A DNA stretch of 59,802 nucleotides from Zhouia amylolytica (GTDB taxonomy: Bacteria > Bacteroidota > Bacteroidia > Flavobacteriales > Flavobacteriaceae), in the NCBI RefSeq assembly GCF_900116365.1, contig NZ_FPAG01000012.1, forward strand, positions 1 through 59,802, read 5' to 3'. Positions within the stretch are counted from its first letter, which is position 1; each line of letters opens with the position of its first letter. Under the pieces are notes generated by a model. It was not told where the DNA came from. It worked only from the letters and a program-made list of their open reading frames with translations, and searched no databases. Positions 43,758 to 52,283 of this stretch are shown here, one piece after another. The translations under genes and the position numbers were made by a program.

Positions 43758-44564
43758 ATGCTTAGATCAAACTTTATAAAAAACTGTTTATGTTTCATAG
43801 CAGGTCTTTTATTAATCAATATTGCTTCAGCTCAATTTCAAATTCCTGAAACTCCAAGTGAACAAACCAGTGTTTATGATTATGTAAACCTCTTGTCTTC
43901 TTATGAAAAGTCTTCCTTAGAAAATAAGCTCGTACGTTATTCTGACACTACCTCCACTCAAATTGTGGTAGCTATCATCTCTTCTACCGAAGGAGAGGAT
44001 ATCAATTATCTGGCCGCACAATGGGGTCATAAATGGGGTATTGGACAGGAAAAAGAAGATAATGGAATATTGATTCTTCTTGCCAAAGATGATAGAGACA
44101 TCAGCATACAAACCGGATATGGCATCGAACATCTTTTAACAGATGCGCTTTCCAAACGTATCATTACCAACGTTATCATCCCTGAATTTAAGAAAGGGGA
44201 CTATTATGCCGGATTGAATCGGGGCACGGATGTTATCTTTCAGGTTTTATCGGGAGAATACAAAGGCAGCAGGAAATCCGGATCTAAGGGCTTCCCTGTT
44301 GGTGGTATCATTTTCATGATATTTATATTTTTTATTATCATTTCGGCCTTGTCAAAAAAGAACAGAGGTGGGCGCGGTGGACCCGGAGGTAAAAATCGCG
44401 GACTTGACATCTGGGACATGATCATTTTAAGCAATATGGGGCGTGGCGGCTTCGGTGGTTCCGGAGGTGGATTTGGCAGTGGTGGTAGCTTTGGTGGCGG
44501 TGGCTTTGGTGGCGGCTTCGGCGGCGGTGGCTTCGGTGGTGGTGGTGCCAGTGGAAGCTGGTAA
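43758..44564 (+). CDS. TPM-domain protein, exported with Gly-rich tail (YgcG-like)
   Basis: A 268-residue protein. The frame opens at 43713, but the ATG at 43758 starts a signal peptide (MLRSNFIKNCLCFIAGLLLI) and directly follows the previous stop. The TPM domain comes first (VYDYVNLLSSYEKSSLENKL, WGIGQEKEDNGILILLAKDD, IQTGYGIEHLLTD), then a transmembrane helix (about 186-206), and a tail of nearly pure Gly/Phe/Ser repeats of GGGFGG type ending in SGSW. Such tails are usual for YgcG-like proteins, and the repeat region is prone to sequence errors. Confidence 0.92.
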   Translation: MLRSNFIKNCLCFIAGLLLINIASAQFQIPETPSEQTSVYDYVNLLSSYEKSSLENKLVRYSDTTSTQIVVAIISSTEGEDINYLAAQWGHKWGIGQEKEDNGILILLAKDDRDISIQTGYGIEHLLTDALSKRIITNVIIPEFKKGDYYAGLNRGTDVIFQVLSGEYKGSRKSGSKGFPVGGIIFMIFIFFIIISALSKKNRGGRGGPGGKNRGLDIWDMIILSNMGRGGFGGSGGGFGSGGSFGGGGFGGGFGGGGFGGGGASGSW

Positions 44565-44664
44565 TATCGAGAACCAAAAAGTAATTCCCTTTTAACTTTT
44601 CATTATTAACAATCCATTACAGAAATGGTTTCTTTTGTAGTGCTAATAAAATAACCTGGAAGTA

Positions 44665-46428
44665 ATGCCGGCATCTTTTTACACCCAAGAAATAGAAAAT
44701 TACCAATCAGCGCTCAAAGCTATAAATAAGAAGTTATTATTTTTTAGTATGCTTCGTCTAACTGTTTTTTTGCTTGCGGTAGTTGGTATATACTTCTTCT
44801 CTGGCAATTGGACCCTGATTACCGTCATAGCCATTATATGTACGACTGTTTTTCTCGGGCTGGTATCTCATTACTCAAACCTTCAATATGAAAAGAAAAA
44901 AACACAAAAGCTCATTGAGATTAATCAAAATGAACTTCGGTTTTTAAAACGAGATTATCATGAGTTTGACACGGGTGAAGAATTTTCAGATGCCAATCAT
45001 TTTTACAGTTATGACATCGATCTGTTTGGGAAAGGTTCATTTTTTCAATATTTGAATAGGACCGCCACTCCTGAGGGCAAAAAAGAATTAGCAGAAATAT
45101 TACTTCACAACGATCCGGTTGATATTGAAAAGAAACAACGTGTTATTAAAGATCTAGCTTCTAAACCCAAATGGCGTCAGGTTTATTCTGCCATCGCTAA
45201 CCTTATTGAATCGGACCTTAGCACTAAAACCCTTGTTAACTGGATTAAAGGTTATCAATCGTTCACCCCGAAATATGCCAAGCCAATCTCGATTGGATTT
45301 TCTATCATTTCCCTTGGGGTTATTACCACCGCCATTCTAAATATCATTCCTGAATCGTTCGCCATTTATTGGTTCTTTATTGGGTTAACAATTACAGGAC
45401 GTTACTTTAAAAAAACGAATTTACTGTCTGATCGTTCGGGAAAAGCTAAAGAAGTACTTCAACAATATCATCAGTTATTGAATTTGATAGAGGAAGCCTC
45501 ATTTTCTGCTGAAATCTTAAAGGCCAAGCAGGTAATCATTAATTCCAAGCGTGAAAAAGCCTCCGGCATTCTCAAGAAGCTTTCAAAAGCGATAGACTCC
45601 TTAGATCAGCGGAATAACATGCTGTTTGGTGTCCTAGCCAACGGCTTCTTGTTATGGGACCTGAGACATGCAAAAACTATTGAAGAGTGGATTCATACGT
45701 ATAAAGAAGACGTTGATCACTGGTTTGAAATCATCGCTTATATAGATACTCAAAATTCCCTGGCTACTTTTGCTTATAATCACCCTGGCTATCATTATCC
45801 CACTATTTGTGATAAAAAAGGAATTGAAGCGCAAGGCTTAGGGCATCCACTATTAAATCCTGAGAACAGAGTTGATAATAACTTCAATATTCAAAACAAA
45901 GAATTCTTTATCGTTACAGGGGCTAACATGGCTGGAAAGAGTACTTTTTTAAGAACTGTATCATTAAGTATTGTTATGGCTAACTGCGGCCTTCCTGTTT
46001 GTGCTTCTTCGTTTGATTATTCGCCTATGAAGCTTATTACGAGTATGCGAACCTCGGACTCTCTAGCTGATGGTGCATCCTACTTCTTTTCTGAATTACA
46101 GCGTTTAAAATTTATTGTTGAAGCCATTAAAACGAGTCGTTATTTTATCATTCTTGATGAAATCCTCAAAGGCACCAACAGCACTGATAAAGCAATGGGA
46201 TCACGTAAGCTGGTAGAGCGTTTGGTTAAAAGTAATGCTACAGGCATTATTGCCACTCACGATCTGAGTTTATGTGAGGTAGCCCAGGAATTGGATGCGG
46301 TTAAGAACTATTATTTTGACGCCATTATTGCGAACGATGAGTTGTCCTTCAGCTACGAATTGAAGGAGGGAATTTGCCAAAACATGAATGCTTCATTCTT
46401 GCTGAAACATATGGATATTGTTGAGTAA
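44665..46428 (+). CDS. Membrane-anchored MutS-like ATPase
   Basis: A 587-residue protein of the MutS-related group. The C-terminal ATPase has Walker A at TGANMAGKSTFLRTVSLS, Walker B at IILDEILKGTNS and the histidine switch THDLSL. The core and clamp helices are recognisable before it. Unlike DNA repair MutS, there are hydrophobic pairs at about 25-70 and again at about 212-255, i.e. four possible transmembrane helices, and no mismatch-recognition domain at the start. A role in membrane or DNA tethering is unknown. It lies 100 bp after the TPM gene and ends before a terminator. Confidence 0.85.
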   Translation: MPASFYTQEIENYQSALKAINKKLLFFSMLRLTVFLLAVVGIYFFSGNWTLITVIAIICTTVFLGLVSHYSNLQYEKKKTQKLIEINQNELRFLKRDYHEFDTGEEFSDANHFYSYDIDLFGKGSFFQYLNRTATPEGKKELAEILLHNDPVDIEKKQRVIKDLASKPKWRQVYSAIANLIESDLSTKTLVNWIKGYQSFTPKYAKPISIGFSIISLGVITTAILNIIPESFAIYWFFIGLTITGRYFKKTNLLSDRSGKAKEVLQQYHQLLNLIEEASFSAEILKAKQVIINSKREKASGILKKLSKAIDSLDQRNNMLFGVLANGFLLWDLRHAKTIEEWIHTYKEDVDHWFEIIAYIDTQNSLATFAYNHPGYHYPTICDKKGIEAQGLGHPLLNPENRVDNNFNIQNKEFFIVTGANMAGKSTFLRTVSLSIVMANCGLPVCASSFDYSPMKLITSMRTSDSLADGASYFFSELQRLKFIVEAIKTSRYFIILDEILKGTNSTDKAMGSRKLVERLVKSNATGIIATHDLSLCEVAQELDAVKNYYFDAIIANDELSFSYELKEGICQNMNASFLLKHMDIVE

Positions 46429-46507
46429 TAAAAAGGTCGCACCCTTATCCAAAAATAGCAATTACCCGCAATATCATTTGTTGTCTTTTTGTGATTAAAA
46501 GCAAATA

Positions 46508-46542
46508 AAAAGGCCACTACTTTTGTAGTGACCCATTTTTAC
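46508..46542. terminator. Bidirectional terminator MutS-like / barrel 1
   Basis: GGCCACTAC, TTTT loop, GTAGTGACC (one mismatch) with a run of T on either side, between converging genes. Confidence 0.8.
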
Positions 46543-46561
46543 ATTCGAAATCCGTAATCGA

Positions 46562-49339
46562 TTAAAATCTTCTAAAACGCATTCCTCCACGTTGGGGAGC
46601 TTTTCCTCCGAACTTATCAAATTTCCATGTAAAGCTCAGCATGAAATACCTTTGAAGAACCGTACCCTGACTGTCTTGAATGTAATCTTCAGCGACCGTT
46701 CTACGCGTGTTTATATTTTGATCGAGTAAATCGTATGCCAATAACTTTAAGGTACCCTTTTCTTTGAACATCTGGACTCCCAGACTCATATTCCAAAAGA
46801 CGGAACTCTTATCAAAACCTTCACTTACATTCCCGTTATAGCTATACACAATATCGTTCCCCCAGATAATATTCTTTGGCCAATAAGTAGAAGTTCTCAA
46901 TTCAGCATTATGCGTAATAAATTTAACTTTATCGAGATTGTCCAGGGTATAGGATGTATTATTAAATGTGATTGAATAACCCGGTTCTATATCTATTAAT
47001 TCCTTATAGTTATAGTCGAAGGTTAGACGTGGAGTCAGGCTGAAATTTTTAGAAGTAAATTCTACCCCATTACTAAAACTCACATCATTGTTATATCCGG
47101 AGTTTAATCGCAAACGCCATCCCAGTGTATATGTCGTATCTTTCTTTATCTGTTTCCCATATGATGCTCCCACATTGGCTGAATAATTACCATCTACATT
47201 GGTATAGGAGGTTCTTCTGATAAAGTTATCATCCGTAACTGTAAATCGGGTTATTTTATCATTTTCAAAATTCATCGCCCCATAGATGAACATTCCGCTT
47301 CGGCTTCTCCAATCAAAATTATTATAATTAAATGAAACCCGATGACTTAGCGCTGCATCCAAATCAGGATTCCCGACTACTATATTTGTAGGGTTCGAAA
47401 TATTCTCAATGGGTTGAAGCTGGGACAACGATGGAATATCTACGCTTGACCTATAATCAAAACGTATCCGTTTATTTCTACTTAGGGTATACCGCACACG
47501 ACTTGAGAAAAAGATGTTATTAAAATCCTTATCAAATTCTAAATTTTGTAGTCTATCGTTGTTATTCATTTCGGTATTCTGATAGTTTGCATTTACGCGA
47601 ACACTCAGGGCCTCGCCTTCATAATTGATACCAAAAGTTGATCTTTGTTGTATGTTCTTAAAGGTAAATTCGGAACTTAGGTCAGCATTAAAATCGGTAT
47701 ATCCATTTGATGCGGCATCAAAATCATTAACAATCCTGCTATTTTCCTGATTTTGCCAATTATAGCGATATTCTAAATCGGCAAAAAGGTTTTTAATAAT
47801 TGGTTGTCTGAACTCGATCTCTGCCTGATATGTATCTGAGCGGTTATCGATTTTAGTCAACTGATCTACCTCTTCTTCTGACGGGTTATTCCCGTATACC
47901 GATCTGAGCGTATTGAGGTTAGAACTCCCATCGGTAACATTGTTATTATTATTAAAACCTACTCTCAAAAACTGACCTTTACTTCCAAACCTTTTGATCA
48001 CATCGAGATTATTACTGAAACTCTGTTGCTCATTTTCATCAACACTTCTGGATTGACTTTCATTGATCAGCGCCCCATCTTCATCGGTAGCGTTTTCCAT
48101 GGTTCTATTTGAGGAGAGGCTTTTAGCAAGGTTAAACCTTGGAGCTATCGTTATCTTTAAGGTTGAATCTAATTCAAATTCAAATCGTGCATTCCCCCTG
48201 TGTGAATCGGTATCTCCATTAAAACTGGATTGACGTTCGGTAAAATAGCGTCTATCTGGTAAAATGTTTTCTCGTGATGTTTTGGTATCGTTGAATGAAC
48301 TACTCCCCCCATAGAAATAATCCCCGGTAACTTCAGTTTTATCACTGAATTCATTGGCATAATTACCTCCGATATTGGTAGATGTTGTTATACCCTGACC
48401 AAAACCAAAGTTGAGTCCATTTACACTAAAACTACCATTTCCTCCGACGGAAACACTTCTTCTTCCGGAGTTCCCTACCATGTCAAAAATCTCATCCATA
48501 GAGAACCCGGAACTATTGATATTATTCTTTCCTGCCAGAATACTGAAGCGTTCTTCACCTTTAAACATATTCAACATACCGTTTAACTGATAGCGATCAT
48601 CGGTTCCGTATCCCGCTGTGGCTCTACCAAAATGGCCTTTATTCTTCTCTTCTTTAATCGTTATGTTTATAGTTTTTTCTTCAGAATCAGAATCTTTACC
48701 TGTAAACTCTTCAGTTTCTGTCTTTGTATCGGTAATTTGTATTTTATCTATGATTTCTTTAGGCAAGTTTTTTGTGGCTATTTTAGGGTCATTACCAAAA
48801 AACGCCTTTCCGTTCACCAACACTCTATTTACCTCTCGTCCGTTAACGGTAATTTTACCATCGCTATCTACCTCAACGCCCGGCAACTTTTTCAATAACT
48901 CCTCGACATTGGCATCCGGACGCGCTTTGAAGGAGTCGGCATTAAATTCGAGAGTGTCTTTTTTTATTTGAATGGGAATACGCTCTCCAACTACATTTAC
49001 TCCTTCGAGTTCTTGTGTTTGCTGATCTAACAATATTTCTCCTAAATCTATGTTCGTCTTATTCAGGTCAATGATCCTCTTTTTCGAATTATATCCTGTA
49101 TAAGAGATCATTACATTGGCCTTGGTAACATTTGTATTCAGTTGAAGTTCAAAAGATCCATCATCTTTTGAAATGGTATATGAAATAAGCGTACTGTCTT
49201 TTAAAGTCTCTGCAAACACAGTTGCGGCTTCGAGAGCGTTCTTCGTACCATTTTCTTTAACAGTACCTGTTATGGTATACTCTTGGGAAAATAAATAGCT
49301 GCTAAAAAGCAGTACAATCAGGGTAATTTTTACTTTCAT
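46562..49339 (-). CDS. TonB-linked outer-membrane beta-barrel protein 1
   Basis: A 925-residue outer-membrane protein: signal peptide (1-18), a carboxypeptidase-regulatory-like domain (about 20-105), a plug-like stretch (about 120-225) with FNADSFKARPDANVEELLKK and LPGVEVDSDGKITVNGREV, then an OMP_b-brl_3-type barrel (about 230-925) with conserved NPTNIVVGNPDLDA and ending in an arginine- and phenylalanine-rich tail. The architecture matches flavobacterial outer membrane beta-barrel family proteins; ligand unknown. First in position of three tandem paralogues, each in the same direction. Confidence 0.9.
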   Translation of the reverse strand: MKVKITLIVLLFSSYLFSQEYTITGTVKENGTKNALEAATVFAETLKDSTLISYTISKDDGSFELQLNTNVTKANVMISYTGYNSKKRIIDLNKTNIDLGEILLDQQTQELEGVNVVGERIPIQIKKDTLEFNADSFKARPDANVEELLKKLPGVEVDSDGKITVNGREVNRVLVNGKAFFGNDPKIATKNLPKEIIDKIQITDTKTETEEFTGKDSDSEEKTINITIKEEKNKGHFGRATAGYGTDDRYQLNGMLNMFKGEERFSILAGKNNINSSGFSMDEIFDMVGNSGRRSVSVGGNGSFSVNGLNFGFGQGITTSTNIGGNYANEFSDKTEVTGDYFYGGSSSFNDTKTSRENILPDRRYFTERQSSFNGDTDSHRGNARFEFELDSTLKITIAPRFNLAKSLSSNRTMENATDEDGALINESQSRSVDENEQQSFSNNLDVIKRFGSKGQFLRVGFNNNNNVTDGSSNLNTLRSVYGNNPSEEEVDQLTKIDNRSDTYQAEIEFRQPIIKNLFADLEYRYNWQNQENSRIVNDFDAASNGYTDFNADLSSEFTFKNIQQRSTFGINYEGEALSVRVNANYQNTEMNNNDRLQNLEFDKDFNNIFFSSRVRYTLSRNKRIRFDYRSSVDIPSLSQLQPIENISNPTNIVVGNPDLDAALSHRVSFNYNNFDWRSRSGMFIYGAMNFENDKITRFTVTDDNFIRRTSYTNVDGNYSANVGASYGKQIKKDTTYTLGWRLRLNSGYNNDVSFSNGVEFTSKNFSLTPRLTFDYNYKELIDIEPGYSITFNNTSYTLDNLDKVKFITHNAELRTSTYWPKNIIWGNDIVYSYNGNVSEGFDKSSVFWNMSLGVQMFKEKGTLKLLAYDLLDQNINTRRTVAEDYIQDSQGTVLQRYFMLSFTWKFDKFGGKAPQRGGMRFRRF

Positions 49340-49451
49340 CTTAGTTTAAAGGTTCAAGGTTAGTTTATGATAACTCTTAAAAAGACTTTAATAAAGACAA
49401 AAGGTTTAACGTTATTATGTTATAGTTTTCTTAAATAAACATGAAAATCAA

Positions 49452-52181
49452 TTAATTATAATTTCGCCGTCCACTTTTTGATCTTTTCCCTCCAAACTGG
49501 TCTAATTTATAAGAAAAGCTCAACAAAAAATATTGTTTCAACACTGTACTTTGATTATCCTGAATCACATCTCCGAAGGCTGTTCGGGAGGTATTAATAT
49601 TTTGATCTAACAGGTCATAGGCAAATAGTTTCACCAGACCTTTATCTTTTAAAACCCGCATCCCAATGCTCATGTTCCAGAAAACAGAACTTTTATCGAA
49701 ATCATCACTGACGTTTCCGTTATATGAATATGAAATATCGTTCCCCCAAATTACATTTTTAGGCCAAAAGGTTGTCGTCCTGACCCCCGCGCTATGTCTT
49801 GCAAATCGAACCTTGTCCCTGTTCTCTAAAGTATAAGAAGCATTACTATAGGTAAGCGCATAGTTTGGAGCAACATCAATTAATTCTTTGTAGTTATAAT
49901 TAAATCCAATACGCGGTGTCAGGTTAAAGGTTTTCGAAGTAAATTCAATTCCATTACTAAAATTGACATTGTTATTGTATGATGCATTCAGGTTTAAATT
50001 GAATTTTATCTCATAAACACTATCTTTCTTAACCTGTTTATTGAAGGATCCACCCAGTCCTATCGAATAATCACCATCGAGGTTGGTATATGTGGTTGTC
50101 CTGACCAGGTTTTCATCTGTAATGGTAATTCTGGCAATTTTATCATTAGCAAGTCTTAAATTAGTATTAACACTAATGCCCATCTTTTTTTTCCAATCGT
50201 AATTATTGTAATACATGGATAGGTTATGACTAACGGTTGCATTTAAATCGGGATTTCCGACTCGAATATTTGTCGGGTTTATTCTATTTTCAATTGGCTG
50301 GAGCTGATTGACATTTGGCACCCTCACATTGGATCGATAATTTAAATGGACCTGTTTATTATTTTCTAACTGGTACCTGAACCTTCCACTAAAAAAGAAA
50401 TTATTGAATTCTTTATCAAACTGCACGTCTTGCAATTTATCATCATTGCTCATTTGTGTGTTTTGCCAATTACCATCAATTCCAACACTCAATTTTTTTC
50501 CGGCATAATTAACTCCAACCGATGCATGTTGTCGTATGTTTTTAAAAATAAAGTCAGAACTTAATTCTTCATTGAACTGAGTATATTCTTCCGTTATTTC
50601 ATCATAATCATTGACGATGATTTTATTTTTCTGAACATTTGAATTATAGTTATATTTTGTATCCAAGAAAAGTTTCTCTACAATCGGTTTTCTATAATTG
50701 ACATTTACACCATACCCATCGGATCGATTACTTCGTGTTGTTAACTGTCTCACCTCTTCTTGTGAAGGATTATCACCATACAATTCTCTAAAGGTATTCA
50801 ACTTCATCAACCCGTTATTGATGTTATTAGCATTGTTAAACCCCATGCTAACATAGCCCCCTTTGTGGTCCAGACGTTTAATGATGTTGATATTGTTATT
50901 AAAACTTTTTCGATCATTCTCTGATACGTTTTCTGTTGCACTTTCATTAATAAGGTTTCCATCTTCATCACTTGATTTTTGAGCACTCGTATTGGCGGCA
51001 ATATTCTCAGTGATATTAAATCTCGGAGCCATGGTAATTCTAAGGGTAGAATCTAATTCAAAGGCAAAACGAGCATCGGCATTGTGGGTATCTGCATCTG
51101 AATCGGATTTAGACAAGCTTTCTGTAAAATAATATCTATCTGGTAATATATTCTCTCTTGACGTTTTAGATTCATTAAATGTACTGCTACCCGAGTACAT
51201 ATAATTGGCTCTTACATTTGTTTTGTCCTTAAAGCGATTGGAATAATTAGTTCCTATATTACCAGAGTTTGTGATCCCTGATCCACCCCCTACACTAACT
51301 CGATTCATGGGCCCTCCATACATATCATAGATTCCATCCATAGAAAACCCCGTGTTATTAACATTATTGGCACCTCCGATGATACTCATCCGCTCTGCAT
51401 CCTGAAAAAGATTGACCATTCCATTTAACTGATACTTATCGTCGGTTCCATAACCTGCGGCTAACCTTCCGAAGTACCCTCTATTTTTACCTTTCTTAAT
51501 GGTTATGTTCAATGTTTTGTTTTCCGATTCAGATTCCTTACCAGTAAACTCTTCTGTTTCTGTTTTTGTAGTTGTAAACTGAATTTTATCTACAATTTCT
51601 TTGGGCAGGTTTTTAGTGGCGATTTTAGGATCACTACCGAAAAACTCCCTCCCATCGACCAGAATTTTATCTACCTGCCTCCCGTTTACCATAATTTTCC
51701 CGTCGCTATCGACTTCGACGCCGGGTAGCTTCTTTAATAACTCTTCTACATTGGCATCGGGTCGGGCCTTGAACGAATCCGCATTGTATTCAAGGGTATC
51801 TTTTTTTATGGTAATTGGCCTTCGCTCTGCTACAACGCTTACTCCTTCCAGCTCCTCCATTTGTTGCTCCATTAGAACCTCTCCCAGGTCTAACGGAGTC
51901 TTTTTAAGTGCTAGCAACTTCTTGGTTGTTCCATACCCCGCGTAGGAAATAAACAGGTTTACGCGATCTAAGGAAGAGACCAGGTCGAGTTCAAACGAGC
52001 CGTCTTTTTCTGAAATAGTGTATGAAATTAGCGTACTGTCTTTGACACTTTCCGCATAGACGGTTGCTGCCTCCAGTGCTTCTTTCGATTGTTTTTCTTT
52101 AACTACTCCTTTTATGGTATATTCCTGAGCGAGTATAAAACTACTGCATAGGAATCCAATTATAAAAAAATAATTTCGCAC
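49452..52181 (-). CDS. TonB-linked outer-membrane beta-barrel protein 2
   Basis: A 909-residue paralogue of barrel 1 with the same order: signal peptide ending ILAQ, carboxypeptidase-regulatory-like domain, plug-like stretch (YNADSFKARPDANVEELLKK, then LPGVEVDSDGKIMVNGRQV) and barrel with NPTNIRVGNPDLNA. The N-terminal 220 residues are strikingly similar to those of barrel 1, whereas the barrel loops differ. 112 bp separate its stop from the start of barrel 1, with no clear terminator in between, so the trio may be one transcript. Confidence 0.9.
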   Translation of the reverse strand: MRNYFFIIGFLCSSFILAQEYTIKGVVKEKQSKEALEAATVYAESVKDSTLISYTISEKDGSFELDLVSSLDRVNLFISYAGYGTTKKLLALKKTPLDLGEVLMEQQMEELEGVSVVAERRPITIKKDTLEYNADSFKARPDANVEELLKKLPGVEVDSDGKIMVNGRQVDKILVDGREFFGSDPKIATKNLPKEIVDKIQFTTTKTETEEFTGKESESENKTLNITIKKGKNRGYFGRLAAGYGTDDKYQLNGMVNLFQDAERMSIIGGANNVNNTGFSMDGIYDMYGGPMNRVSVGGGSGITNSGNIGTNYSNRFKDKTNVRANYMYSGSSTFNESKTSRENILPDRYYFTESLSKSDSDADTHNADARFAFELDSTLRITMAPRFNITENIAANTSAQKSSDEDGNLINESATENVSENDRKSFNNNINIIKRLDHKGGYVSMGFNNANNINNGLMKLNTFRELYGDNPSQEEVRQLTTRSNRSDGYGVNVNYRKPIVEKLFLDTKYNYNSNVQKNKIIVNDYDEITEEYTQFNEELSSDFIFKNIRQHASVGVNYAGKKLSVGIDGNWQNTQMSNDDKLQDVQFDKEFNNFFFSGRFRYQLENNKQVHLNYRSNVRVPNVNQLQPIENRINPTNIRVGNPDLNATVSHNLSMYYNNYDWKKKMGISVNTNLRLANDKIARITITDENLVRTTTYTNLDGDYSIGLGGSFNKQVKKDSVYEIKFNLNLNASYNNNVNFSNGIEFTSKTFNLTPRIGFNYNYKELIDVAPNYALTYSNASYTLENRDKVRFARHSAGVRTTTFWPKNVIWGNDISYSYNGNVSDDFDKSSVFWNMSIGMRVLKDKGLVKLFAYDLLDQNINTSRTAFGDVIQDNQSTVLKQYFLLSFSYKLDQFGGKRSKSGRRNYN

Positions 52182-52283
52182 TTTGGTGTTTGGGTTGGTT
52201 TATATATTTTACAATTAGAGTCCTATTTATCGTAAATGGGTGCCTTCATATATGTTATAATTTTCTTAAAAAATATAGAAAAA

